Positions 8,217 through 16,560 of a stretch of DNA of 64,000 nt are shown here, in pieces. Numbering within the stretch: position 1 is the first letter of the stretch; each line of letters begins with the position of its first letter. Origin of the DNA: an uncultured Lactobacillus sp. (GTDB lineage Bacteria; Bacillota; Bacilli; Lactobacillales; Lactobacillaceae); contig NZ_CABUIW010000004.1 in NCBI RefSeq assembly GCF_902491705.1, forward strand, positions 1 through 64,000. The letters run 5' to 3'. A model generated the notes under the pieces. It was not told the DNA's origin and searched no databases. It worked only from the letters and a program-made list of their open reading frames with translations. The position numbers were made by a program, and so were the translations under genes.

Positions 8217-10256
8217 ATGAAACGAGAACTAAGAAGCAAAGTGTTTTTACACGGCGGTGACTATAACCCTGAGCAATGGTTAGGTGAGCCTGAAGTTATT
8301 AATGAAGATTTTGCTTTGTTTAAAAATGCCGTAATTAATACCGTTACAGTCGGAATATTTTCTTGGTCAAAGTTGGAGCCAGAAGAAGGTAAGTATGATT
8401 TTGCCTGGTTAGACAATATTTTTGATCGAGTTGAAAAGATGCATGGCTACGTGATTTTAGCTACCCCAAGTGGTGCAAGACCAGCATGGCTAGCACAAAA
8501 ATATCCTGAAGTTTTGCGGACTACTCAAAATAATATGAAGCGTGGTTTTGGCGGAAGACATAACCATTGCCTGACTTCGCCTATTTATCGAGAAAAGGTA
8601 CGTGAAATTAATACTAAACTTGCAGAACATTTTGGTAAAAGATCAAGTTTAGTTTTATGGCATATTTCTAATGAATATTCAGGTGAATGTTATTGCGATT
8701 TGTGCCAGCAGGCATTTAGAGATTGGCTGAAAAATAAATATCAGACACTAGACAATCTTAACCATGCTTGGTGGAATACTTTTTGGAGTCATACCTTTAC
8801 TGATTGGAATCAAATTCATGCTCCTTCTCCTGTTTCAGAAATGGGCAACAAAGGGATGAATTTAGACTGGAAGAGATTTGTCACGGATCAGGTAATTTCA
8901 TTTATTGATAATGAAGTGGCGCCTTTAAGAAAGATTACTCCGAACATTCCGGTTACTACAAACATGATGGCAGGTAACCCATTAATGGATCCATTTGCTG
9001 GATATAATTATCAAAAAATTGCTAAGCATCTGGATATAATTTCTTGGGATTCGTATCCTCTTTGGGGTAATGATTTCCAATCTACTGAAGAATTGGGGCA
9101 AAATGTAGGATTAATTCATGATTTTTTCAGAAGCTTGAAGCATCAGAATTTTATGATTATGGAAAATACGCCATCTCGCGTTAATTGGGCTGAAATAGAT
9201 CGCGCTAAGCGGCCAGGGATGCATCAACTAGCTAGTCTGCAAGATATTGCTCATGGCTCAGATTCGGTTCTGTATTTCCAATTGCGAGCATCTCGAGGAT
9301 CAGCTGAAATGTTTCATGGTGCAGTCATAGAGCATCGTCATCCTGAAAAGACACGAGTCTTCCAAGATGTAAAAAATGTAGGACACGACTTAGAAAAAAT
9401 TGCTTCAATTTATCCAACTAACTGTGCTCAAGCTAAAGTAGCTATAGTTTATGATTATGAAAATGTTTGGGCATTAGAAGATGCAGAAGGATACAGCAGA
9501 GAAAAGAAAATTTGGCAAACAATTCAAAATCAATATAAATATTTCTATCAAAACGACATTCCGGTTGATTTTGTTAGTCCTGATGATGATTTCAGTCAAT
9601 ATAAATTATTGATAGATCCTATGCACTTTTTAATGTCTCAGGATTATATGAACAAGTTAGAGAATTTCGTTAAAAATGGCGGAAATGTTGTTGGTACGTA
9701 TATTTCTGGTGTAGTTGATGAAAATATACTGGCGTACATGAATAAGTGGCCTAAGCAATTGCAAAATATTTATGGAATTGAGCCACTTGAAACTGATAAT
9801 TTATATCCAAGTCAGACTAATAATATTGAATTCGATGGTCAATCTTATCAAGCATATGATTTTTGCGAGACAATTGATAATCATGAAGCAGAGGTGCTTG
9901 CAAAATATACAACAGATTTTTATGCAGGAGAACCGGCTATAACTGTTCATGAATGTGGCAAAGGTAAAGGCTATTATCTTGCTTGCCGAACAGATACTGA
10001 TTTGTTGCAGGCACTATATAGTAAGATTGCTACCGAACTTGATTTGCTTCCGCATTTACCAATTAAAAAGAATACGATGAAGATTTCAATTCAGGTTCGT
10101 GAAAATAATGCTGCAAAATATCTTTTTGCTCAGAACTTTAGTCATGAAAAACAAATCATAATTCTTGAGCATAAAATGAAGGAAGAGCTGAGTGATCAAG
10201 TTGAAGAAAATGAAGTAACGCTTGAGCCATATGGGACTAAAATTTATCAAGTTTAA
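8217..10256 (+). CDS. GH42 beta-galactosidase
   Basis: A 679-residue GH42 enzyme. The N-terminus HGGDYNPEQW is characteristic. Acid/base Glu153 is in HISNEYSG and nucleophile Glu316 in IMENTPS. A Cys cluster (ECYCDLC) after the acid/base matches the metal site of the family. A beta-galactosidase trimerisation-type domain occupies about 400-600. It hydrolyses terminal beta-galactosyl residues, so it could trim galactosylated oligosaccharides before the GH31/GH1 steps. An upstream in-frame TTG (8205) overlaps the ribosome binding site, so ATG 8217 with GGAG six bases before it is preferred. No clear terminator follows. Confidence 0.92.
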   Translation: MKRELRSKVFLHGGDYNPEQWLGEPEVINEDFALFKNAVINTVTVGIFSWSKLEPEEGKYDFAWLDNIFDRVEKMHGYVILATPSGARPAWLAQKYPEVLRTTQNNMKRGFGGRHNHCLTSPIYREKVREINTKLAEHFGKRSSLVLWHISNEYSGECYCDLCQQAFRDWLKNKYQTLDNLNHAWWNTFWSHTFTDWNQIHAPSPVSEMGNKGMNLDWKRFVTDQVISFIDNEVAPLRKITPNIPVTTNMMAGNPLMDPFAGYNYQKIAKHLDIISWDSYPLWGNDFQSTEELGQNVGLIHDFFRSLKHQNFMIMENTPSRVNWAEIDRAKRPGMHQLASLQDIAHGSDSVLYFQLRASRGSAEMFHGAVIEHRHPEKTRVFQDVKNVGHDLEKIASIYPTNCAQAKVAIVYDYENVWALEDAEGYSREKKIWQTIQNQYKYFYQNDIPVDFVSPDDDFSQYKLLIDPMHFLMSQDYMNKLENFVKNGGNVVGTYISGVVDENILAYMNKWPKQLQNIYGIEPLETDNLYPSQTNNIEFDGQSYQAYDFCETIDNHEAEVLAKYTTDFYAGEPAITVHECGKGKGYYLACRTDTDLLQALYSKIATELDLLPHLPIKKNTMKISIQVRENNAAKYLFAQNFSHEKQIIILEHKMKEELSDQVEENEVTLEPYGTKIYQV

Positions 10257-10369
10257 CTAAAAGAATAAATGGCAAATCGAATAAACGATTTAATGAAAAT
10301 TAACCATGATTTAACTAAAATTTTAAAAATTTTCGCCATACTAGTCTCAAAAAATAGAGGGACAAGATT

Positions 10370-10699
10370 ATGGGCTTTTGGATGTTTTACGTTTTGCCAT
10401 TGTGCATTTCGTTTGTATTGATGCTAATAGCTATTCAATTATTTAAACGGCAAATAAAAGTTGGAGCATATTTAGTATATTTTTTAGCAGGAATCAATTG
10501 CTTGGTTGCTGCTATTTTTGCTGTCTTCTATATCTATGCTTTAGTAATTGAGCTGTTGACGCCGCATCTGTTTACTAAGTGGGGCTGGATGACATTTTGG
10601 GATGATAATGTAGTGTTTGTACTTGCTACGGTAATTTTGATTGCAATTAACCTTCTAGTTTGGCGGCGTAGTAAGAGAATCCAATTAAAACTGCGATAA
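10370..10699 (+). CDS. Small membrane protein of unknown function
   Basis: A 109-residue protein with three predicted membrane segments (about 3-25, 33-65 and 82-102) and a basic C-terminus (WRRSKRIQLKLR). GAGGGA lies 8 bases before the ATG. I recognise no family. It may be transcribed from the 113-base gap after GH42, which holds no clear terminator, only short AT-rich inverted repeats, or by read-through from the sugar operon. Confidence 0.7.
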   Translation: MGFWMFYVLPLCISFVLMLIAIQLFKRQIKVGAYLVYFLAGINCLVAAIFAVFYIYALVIELLTPHLFTKWGWMTFWDDNVVFVLATVILIAINLLVWRRSKRIQLKLR

Positions 10700-10711
10700 A
10701 AGAAAAAATAT

Positions 10712-10740
10712 TTGCCATATTCAGCGCTTGCAATGATAAT
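10712..10740 (+). promoter_or_regulatory. Promoter of the Cof-type phosphatase gene
   Basis: -35 TTGCCA (10712-10717), 17-base spacer, -10 GATAAT (10735-10740). Confidence 0.65.
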
Positions 10741-10775
10741 ATAAAATCTGTTGAATAAAATTTTGAGGTGAAAAG

Positions 10776-11591
10776 ATGACATTACCATTTAAAGCAGTTG
10801 CAGTTGATATGGACGGTACATTTTTAGATGACCGTAAACAATTTAACCATCAACAATTTGATCAGATTTTAACTGAATTGGCTCAAAGAGGAGTTCATTT
10901 TATTGTTGCTTCAGGTCGTCCGTTCGCACGATTAAAGCAAGACTTTAGCGGCTTCAGTGACAGAATGGATTTTGTGACTTTGAATGGCGCTAGACTAGTT
11001 ATTGAAGGAAAAGATGCAGGCGGTTTTCCTTTGAATAGACAAGATGTACTCGACTTAATTCATAGCGTGCATGAAAAGTACGGTAAAATGGCCACAATGG
11101 TTTTTGAAAAAGATGTTGCATATCTTCATACAGAAGTTCCTAAAGATGAACGTGATTTCTTAGCATACTTTGCTGGTAAGAGCGCAGAAATCGACGACTG
11201 GAATGATTTGCCTAACGAAGACATTTATCAAATTACCTTCAGTTTGGACAGCAAGAATGCACCAGAAGTTGAGAAGATGTTTAATGAAAATCACAAAAAT
11301 CAAATCTCAGCTTTTGCTTCAGCTACTTTTGCTATTGACGTGAATGTTAAGGGGGTAAGTAAAGGCAGCGGTCTTAAGCGCTTGCTCAAGCAAATGAATA
11401 TGACCGGTGACGATTTAATTGCCTTTGGCGATGGTGGCAATGATATTCCAATGCTTGATTTTGCTAAATATTCTTATGCAATGGCCAATGGTATGGATGA
11501 AGTGAAGAAACACGCCAAGTTTGTGGCTCCAGCTAACACCGAAAACGGTGTGTTTAGAGTATTGCAAAAATACTTGGATGAAGATAAATAA
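10776..11591 (+). CDS. Cof-type HAD-IIB sugar/nucleotide phosphatase
   Basis: A 271-residue HAD-superfamily hydrolase. Motif I is DMDGTFLDD (Asp nucleophile, about residues 11-19), motif II is ASGRP (about 47), and motif IV is FGDGGNDIPML (about 216-226). The cap insert between motifs II and III is of the Cof/YwpJ type. These enzymes dephosphorylate small phosphosugars, FMN or PLP with low specificity. GAGGTG precedes the ATG. It appears monocistronic; the next promoter starts directly after its stop. Confidence 0.9.
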   Translation: MTLPFKAVAVDMDGTFLDDRKQFNHQQFDQILTELAQRGVHFIVASGRPFARLKQDFSGFSDRMDFVTLNGARLVIEGKDAGGFPLNRQDVLDLIHSVHEKYGKMATMVFEKDVAYLHTEVPKDERDFLAYFAGKSAEIDDWNDLPNEDIYQITFSLDSKNAPEVEKMFNENHKNQISAFASATFAIDVNVKGVSKGSGLKRLLKQMNMTGDDLIAFGDGGNDIPMLDFAKYSYAMANGMDEVKKHAKFVAPANTENGVFRVLQKYLDEDK

Positions 11592-11599
11592 AAATATTC

Positions 11600-11627
11600 T
11601 TGCAAAATTAAAGGAATATGATATATT
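11600..11627 (+). promoter_or_regulatory. Promoter of the ABC exporter leader RNA
   Basis: -35 TTGCAA (11600-11605), 16-base spacer, -10 TATATT (11622-11627). Predicted start near 11634, giving a 5' leader of about 285 bases before the first ABC gene. Confidence 0.7.
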
Positions 11628-11663
11628 CTAAGTAACTTATTAGAAAAAAGAGGAAATTGCCAT

Positions 11664-11687
11664 ATGATTCGTTTATTGAATCTCTAA
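11664..11687 (+). CDS. Putative regulatory leader peptide MIRLLNL
   Basis: Seven codons ATG-ATT-CGT-TTA-TTG-AAT-CTC then TAA. GAGGAA lies 8-9 bases upstream, and the start is about 30 bases into the predicted transcript. The ORF is entirely within the 5' arm and internal loop of the long leader stem. It is too short for statistical support as a gene; support comes from its ribosome binding site and its position in the attenuator. The inferred role is to sense ribosome stalling. Confidence 0.5.
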   Translation: MIRLLNL

Positions 11688-11808
11688 TACTTAATTTGTT
11701 AAATGAAAAGTACGCTTTGTACCTTATTTGGTGTACCCATTTTTGCATTAAGTATTAGCAGTAAACGAATCTGAGGCGATTTTTTTATAAAATCGACCCT
11801 TATTTGTT

Positions 11809-11848
11809 GCACTGTTAATTCTATTGCGAATGACAGTGCTTTTTCTTT
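11809..11848 (+). terminator. Intrinsic terminator of the attenuator, upstream of the ABC exporter
   Basis: GCACTGT (11809-11815) pairs with ACAGTGC (11833-11839). An inner ATTC/GAAT extends the stem, and TTTTTCTTT follows. It lies about 70 bases before the ABC start codon and cannot belong to the upstream phosphatase gene, because the leader promoter lies in between. Confidence 0.85.
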
Positions 11849-11918
11849 ATAACAAATTAATTTTAGGGATGTAAAACAATTCGTTAAGTTGTCATAAAGA
11901 GAATAATGAGGGAAAACA

Positions 11919-13496
11919 ATGGGGTTAAAAGATTACCTAAGAATAAACCATAAACGTGCCTTTTGGGTACTTTTCTTAATAACACTTACTCAAGCAGCAA
12001 CAACAATTTATACGTATTTAACTAGTCCAGAATTAAACGCAATTTCAAAAGGAAAGTTCGTTTTGTTTGTTGAACTAATTGCAATGCAATTTATTATTGG
12101 GCAAATTTGTAATGCAAGTTTCAATGTAGCAAGTGTGCAACATACTGAGCAAACGCAGAATTTATTTCATCAAGTTCGCCAGAATATCGTTCATCACTAC
12201 TATCAAAAACCGGTTAAAGTGTCAGAAATGGAGAATCATCTTGGAAACGACTTGCAGATGATTCAAACAAGTTACTATGATGTATTCTTTTACTTTGCTT
12301 GCGATTTAATTTTCATCATTTTAACGATTGGAACGCTGTTTACCTTTCACTGGATCTTAGTTGCATATAGTTTAATAATTAGCTTTTTTGCAATTATTGT
12401 TCCTAAACTTTTAGAAAAATATACTAATAGAGCTACTGAAAAGGTTTCTGCCAAAAATACCCAATTCTTGAATTTGGTGGAAAATTGGTTTAACGGTCTT
12501 GAAGAACTTAGAAGATATAAGAATAAAAGAATTTTAAAAAAGAAAATAGGTGAGTCAAGTAACGAGCTAGAGCAAAGTGAATATCAACGCGATAAAAGCT
12601 TGATTTATGTAAATATGGTTGCAGCCATTTTTGACATTATGGGACGCGTTGGTGTTCCTGTGATCGCCGGAATTTTATTTTTTAATCATCAAGTAAATTT
12701 AGGTGCAATTTTAACTGCAGGCTATTTTGCTAACGGGATTTTTTATAGCGTAAACAGCTGTGTAACTAAGTATGCCCAACTGAAGTCGACTAAAACTTTG
12801 AGAAATCAGTTGTTAGATTTGCAGAAAGTTGAAGCCGAGAAAAAGTTTGATTCAATCGATGAGATTAGTTCGATTGAACTAAAAGACGTGACTGTTCAAT
12901 ATAAGCACGGTGAAAAAATTGTATATCCGGATTTAACGATTAATCGCGGTGAAAAGATATTACTTACAGGTGATAGCGGAACAGGCAAATCTACTTTATT
13001 GAAAGTAATGTTAGGAAAAATTAAGCCAGCAAGTGGACAGGTCTTGTATAAAGATAGTTGGGGCAAAATTATTCATCCTGATATGAATCAAATCGGCTAT
13101 TTGGCGCAAGATTTAACTATGTTTGATGCAAGTATTTTAGAAAACATCACGATGTTTAATTCGAAGCTGGATTCGAAAGCCGCTACTGTGGTAAAAGCAA
13201 ATGAATTTGTTAAAGATGAAGAACGCTTCAAGAAAGGGTTAGATACTGAAATTGAGGTAAAGCATGATTTGCTTTCAGGAGGACAGCAACAAAAAGTTGT
13301 TTTAATGCGGGCGTTAATTCATCAAAAATCAGTTTTGTATTTGGATGATGCGACTAGCGCAATTGATCAAGAAGCTACAACGAAAATTTTGCAAAATCTA
13401 GTACAAGGCAAGCAAACTATTTTGATGGTTGCTCATAATTTGAATGAAAAACAAAAGATGCTGTTTGATCGTGAAATTCACTTGGAGGGGAAATAA
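11919..13496 (+). CDS. ABC exporter half-transporter, subunit 1 (degenerate catalytic site)
   Basis: A 525-residue half-transporter with five to six membrane segments in about 1-300 and a nucleotide-binding domain in about 320-525. Walker A is GDSGTGKST (351 onward), the signature LLSGGQQQK, and Walker B YLDDATSAID. In Walker B the catalytic Glu is replaced by Asp477, while the partner keeps Glu. This asymmetry is typical of heterodimeric exporters such as BmrCD, LmrCD and TM287/288. A TGAGGG ribosome binding site precedes ATG. The stop overlaps the start of subunit 2, so the pair is made together. Substrate unknown; drug or peptide efflux is inferred from the class and the leader. Confidence 0.88.
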   Translation: MGLKDYLRINHKRAFWVLFLITLTQAATTIYTYLTSPELNAISKGKFVLFVELIAMQFIIGQICNASFNVASVQHTEQTQNLFHQVRQNIVHHYYQKPVKVSEMENHLGNDLQMIQTSYYDVFFYFACDLIFIILTIGTLFTFHWILVAYSLIISFFAIIVPKLLEKYTNRATEKVSAKNTQFLNLVENWFNGLEELRRYKNKRILKKKIGESSNELEQSEYQRDKSLIYVNMVAAIFDIMGRVGVPVIAGILFFNHQVNLGAILTAGYFANGIFYSVNSCVTKYAQLKSTKTLRNQLLDLQKVEAEKKFDSIDEISSIELKDVTVQYKHGEKIVYPDLTINRGEKILLTGDSGTGKSTLLKVMLGKIKPASGQVLYKDSWGKIIHPDMNQIGYLAQDLTMFDASILENITMFNSKLDSKAATVVKANEFVKDEERFKKGLDTEIEVKHDLLSGGQQQKVVLMRALIHQKSVLYLDDATSAIDQEATTKILQNLVQGKQTILMVAHNLNEKQKMLFDREIHLEGK

Positions 13497-15076
13497 TGAG
13501 CTGGAAAGAATTGTTTAAATTAAACCCGTGGTATTTTAGTCTAGCAGTCGCACTTCAAATGTTAGGTGCGGCAATTGAAATTGGTGTAGCGTATTTTTTA
13601 ACGTTGCAATTTAATGCAATACGCAGTCATGATCTAAGAATGTTTATTTTTTGGACTAGTCTACAGATTACTTGTTATGTCCTTTTGTATATTTTCTATA
13701 ACGTGGCAGGGATCATCTGGCAAAAGCATGTGCAAAATTATCTGCATGTAATTAGACAAGAAATGACTGATCATTATTTTGAAGATGGCAAAAAACACCA
13801 TGCAAGTGGCGTGCAGAGCCGGTTAACTAATGACTTGAATTTACTTCATAATGACTACTTGAATTCGTTTCGTTATATTGCAGGGATGCTAGTGAGTGTA
13901 CTTAGTGTTGCCTTAACGCTTTTTACATTTCAATGGAGCTTGTTAGTAGCGTGTCTAATCTTTGCGGCAGTTCAAATTTATCTGCCTAAATTAATGGATA
14001 AACCTCTTCAAAAAGCTACTAATTTAGTATCTGATGAAAATAAAAAATATTTGAAGACTTTAGGTGATTGGCTGATTGGCTTGTCAGAACTCCGCAGATA
14101 TTTGGCAGGACAAAAGTTGTTTGAAGTGATTGCTCAAAGTTCAGGAAGATTAGAGAAGGCTAACGTTCAAAAGCAAAAGGTGGATCAAGAATTAGATTAT
14201 CTGAATCAATTGGCTTATTCACTAGGGGATGTTTTAATACTGCTACTAACTGGATTTTTGGTCGCAAATAATTTGGCAGTTTTTGGATTAATTGCAAGTA
14301 TTGGTAACTTTAGTTCAGCCATGTTTGGCTCACTTCAAGGTATAGCTGATTATGGTGGCAGAATGAAGGCAACTAAGAAGTTGCGTCAAAAAATCTGGCA
14401 ATTAAGAACAAAGATTACTAATGAAAAGAGTGCGGATTTAAAACAGCCTGTATCGTTTTCTACTAGCAATTTAGCAATTAGTTTTGAAAATGGTGAAAAA
14501 ATCAGTTTTCCAGACATTCGAGTTAATGCTGGTGAAAAGATTTTATTAACTGGTGACAGTGGAGCCGGTAAAAGCACCTTGTTTAGGCTAATTTTAGGAG
14601 AAGTAAAAGCAACACATGGTCAAATTCAATATTTTGATGCTAATGGCAAAGAGATTAAACCGGATTTAGCTGAAATAGGTTATATAGCACAAACTCCAAC
14701 GCTGTTTCCGGCAACAATTGCCGAGAATATTACTATGTTCAATAATAAGTTGAATCAATTGGTTAATAGAGCAGTTGAAGAAGTACAGCTTGCTGGTGAT
14801 ATAGAGAAGTTTCCTGCTGGAATAGAAACTGAAATTAATTTAGATTCGCTAAATATTTCTGGTGGTCAAAGACAGAAGATTGTTTTGGCTAGAAGTAAAG
14901 TTCACCAAAGTAAGTTGATTTTGATTGATGAAGGAACTAGTGCGATTGATCAAAAAGCTACGATGAAAATTTTGAAGGAACTGGTTAAGACTGATGCAAC
15001 AATTGTATTTATTGCACACAGTTTTAATGAAGGGATGCGTAATATATTTGATCGTGAAATTAGTTTAAGCAAATAA
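13496..15076 (+). CDS. ABC exporter half-transporter, subunit 2 (catalytically complete)
   Basis: A 526-residue half-transporter homologous to subunit 1. Membrane domain about 1-300, then a nucleotide-binding domain with Walker A GDSGAGKST, signature NISGGQRQK and Walker B LIDEGTSAID (catalytic Glu479). No N-terminal C39 peptidase domain, so it is not a bacteriocin-maturing exporter. Starts on the stop of subunit 1 (TAATG), with GGAGGGG just upstream inside subunit 1. Forms the presumed heterodimer in the cytoplasmic membrane. A long bidirectional terminator follows. Confidence 0.88.
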   Translation: MSWKELFKLNPWYFSLAVALQMLGAAIEIGVAYFLTLQFNAIRSHDLRMFIFWTSLQITCYVLLYIFYNVAGIIWQKHVQNYLHVIRQEMTDHYFEDGKKHHASGVQSRLTNDLNLLHNDYLNSFRYIAGMLVSVLSVALTLFTFQWSLLVACLIFAAVQIYLPKLMDKPLQKATNLVSDENKKYLKTLGDWLIGLSELRRYLAGQKLFEVIAQSSGRLEKANVQKQKVDQELDYLNQLAYSLGDVLILLLTGFLVANNLAVFGLIASIGNFSSAMFGSLQGIADYGGRMKATKKLRQKIWQLRTKITNEKSADLKQPVSFSTSNLAISFENGEKISFPDIRVNAGEKILLTGDSGAGKSTLFRLILGEVKATHGQIQYFDANGKEIKPDLAEIGYIAQTPTLFPATIAENITMFNNKLNQLVNRAVEEVQLAGDIEKFPAGIETEINLDSLNISGGQRQKIVLARSKVHQSKLILIDEGTSAIDQKATMKILKELVKTDATIVFIAHSFNEGMRNIFDREISLSK

Positions 15077-15080
15077 TTGA

Positions 15081-15119
15081 AAGAAAAAAGAAACTCATTT
15101 TTTGAGTTTCTTTTTTCTT
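15081..15119. terminator. Bidirectional terminator between ABC exporter and Spx-like gene
   Basis: A near-perfect 17-bp palindrome (AAGAAAAAAGAAACTCA and complement) with a T5 loop, A-rich one side and T-rich the other. Confidence 0.9.
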
Positions 15120-15131
15120 GTATATAAGTTT

Positions 15132-15491
15132 TTACTTTAACCAAGTTTTTTCAAAAATATCTTCTTTAAAGCCGCAGGTTAAATTCTTGTCATCTACAAC
15201 TAAAGGACGCTTGATTAGCTTACCATCTTTGGACATCATCTCAGCAGCTTCATCAATTGTCATAGTTGGAATCTTATCTTTTAACTTTAATTGACGATAA
15301 TGTTGACCACTAGTATTGAAGAAATAGCGTAATCCGCGATCTTGATATTTGGTCATCCATCTAACTAGATCTTCTTTTTTAGGAGGAAGTTCCACTAAAT
15401 CTTGAAATTCATATTCTACATTGTGGTCGTCCATCCACTTGCGTGCTTTTCTTGAAGTAGAACAACGCTTGTAACCGTAAAATTTAATCAT
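15132..15491 (-). CDS. Spx/ArsC-family (thioredoxin-fold) protein
   Basis: 119 residues with N-terminal MIKFYGYKRCSTSRKARKW. C-S-T-S is a C-x-x-S version of the redox site, and the family RPL motif is present (KRPLVVDDK). This is the ArsC/Spx/YffB fold; members act as RNA polymerase-binding stress regulators (Spx, MgsR) or as reductases. AAGGTGA precedes ATG 15491. A longer reading to 15641 would run through the upstream esterase gene and has no ribosome binding site, so I reject it. It lies 10 bases after the esterase, presumably one operon. The regulator role is not proven. Confidence 0.85.
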   Translation of the reverse strand: MIKFYGYKRCSTSRKARKWMDDHNVEYEFQDLVELPPKKEDLVRWMTKYQDRGLRYFFNTSGQHYRQLKLKDKIPTMTIDEAAEMMSKDGKLIKRPLVVDDKNLTCGFKEDIFEKTWLK

Positions 15492-15501
15492 TTTAGTCAC
15501 C

Positions 15502-16398
15502 TTATTTTTCCATATGTTCTCTGAAAAATTCGATTTCTTCATCATTAGCAATGTCGGCAATTTCATCTTTTTGGTTAACGAAGAATACGTGACCGCGTGG
15601 ATTATCTGAATCGCCATATGACTTGCAGATGGCATGAACACCGCGACCTAGTAAGAAGCCAAAGAGAGTGAATTGCATATCGTGTAAGAAATCTTCATTT
15701 GATGTAATCAAAAATGATGGTAAGAAATTATGATTGATGTATTTTTCAACATCTAATTGTTCATGATGATTTCTGACCGCTTCTTTAGTAAAGTATAAGC
15801 TGCTGGCACCTTGCAAGGTGCTTGGAGTTAAGATAAATGAAGCAGCACAGTTAAGGCCTACAGCTCTAAATTTTAAGTTAAGTGGCTTATAAGGGAAGAG
15901 TTTAGCATAGTCTGGGTTGGTCAAAATGGTTACATATTGTTCAGCCATTTGACCACCAGCACTGTCACCAACGATAAAGACAATATTTCTATCTAAGCGG
16001 TATTCTTCGGCGTGGTCGTCAACCCAGTGCATGTAGCGGTCGACATCGTCTAATTCATCAGGAAATTCGGCGTTTTCTGGAGCTAGACGATAGTTAGGAT
16101 TGATAAAAGCAAAGCCGCGTTTAGCTAAGTTCATACCATAATATTGATAAGTTTCTTTAGTGCCGTAGATCCAGCCACCACCATGAATGTTGATGATTAC
16201 GGGGAAAGGCTTATCCGTTTTTTTAGGAAGATAAACATCTAATGTGTTCCAGTTTTTGTCTGGTCCATAGGGAAAGTTGTCGATACGCTCAACTTCAGGG
16301 ATGTCGTGTGGCAGATTGCTGTCACGTTTATCATCGCTTTTCTTGCAACCGACACGATATTCTTCAACAAATCTTTTGATTTTTTCTGTAAGTTCCAT
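15502..16398 (-). CDS. Alpha/beta-hydrolase, hormone-sensitive-lipase-like esterase
   Basis: A 298-residue alpha/beta hydrolase. It has the oxyanion-hole motif INIHGGGWIYG (about 70), the nucleophile elbow GDSAGG (about 145), an Asp near 235 (SNEDFL) and a catalytic His candidate in RGHVFF near 270. No signal peptide, so cytoplasmic. The family hydrolyses short acyl esters; some lactobacillus members are feruloyl or cinnamoyl esterases. First gene of a two-gene minus-strand operon with the Spx-like protein; a minus-strand TATAAT lies about 30 bases upstream of the start. Confidence 0.85.
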   Translation of the reverse strand: MELTEKIKRFVEEYRVGCKKSDDKRDSNLPHDIPEVERIDNFPYGPDKNWNTLDVYLPKKTDKPFPVIINIHGGGWIYGTKETYQYYGMNLAKRGFAFINPNYRLAPENAEFPDELDDVDRYMHWVDDHAEEYRLDRNIVFIVGDSAGGQMAEQYVTILTNPDYAKLFPYKPLNLKFRAVGLNCAASFILTPSTLQGASSLYFTKEAVRNHHEQLDVEKYINHNFLPSFLITSNEDFLHDMQFTLFGFLLGRGVHAICKSYGDSDNPRGHVFFVNQKDEIADIANDEEIEFFREHMEK

Positions 16399-16493
16399 AC
16401 TTATATCTCTTTTCTAGCGATTTTAGGTCAATTATACTTCAGAATGATATAAGAGACTAAATCAAAAAAATTCAATTTATTTTAAAATTAGGC

Positions 16494-16522
16494 TTGCATT
16501 TTAAATATCTTTCCCCTATAAT
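16494..16522 (+). promoter_or_regulatory. Promoter of tRNA-Arg
   Basis: -35 TTGCAT (16494-16499), 17-base spacer, -10 TATAAT (16517-16522). A strong consensus. Confidence 0.8.
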
Positions 16523-16560
16523 AATTTATGTTCTGTTGAGGACATACAAACATACACGAT

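Larger units (their letters stand above)
11634..11848 (+). promoter_or_regulatory. Leader RNA with predicted ribosome-controlled transcription attenuator
   Basis: Three mutually exclusive pairings are visible. Stem 1 pairs 11666-11675 with 11762-11771 (10 bp) and 11684-11695 with 11747-11758 (12 bp, perfect), and it buries a 7-codon ORF. The terminator is 11809-11839 plus T run. The antiterminator pairs 11754-11762 (ATTAGCAGT) with 11811-11819 (ACTGTTAAT), 9 bp with one G-U, using the 3' arm of stem 1 and the 5' arm of the terminator. A ribosome stalled on the short ORF would open stem 1 and favour read-through into the ABC genes. A GTAC/GTAC hairpin (11710-11722) lies in the apical loop. I recognise no known riboswitch class. 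The leader fills the 327-base gap before the ABC genes. Confidence 0.7.

Noticed and set aside
11774..11796. CGATTTT/AAAATCG hairpin in the ABC leader as a terminator
   Set aside because: The T run is inside the stem and not followed by U-rich sequence. The GCACTGT hairpin downstream is a far better terminator.
15132..15641. Longer N-terminal reading (169 residues) of the Spx-like gene
   Set aside because: It would run through the end of the esterase gene in another frame. The ATG at 15491 has a good ribosome binding site and begins the family's conserved MIKFYGY segment.
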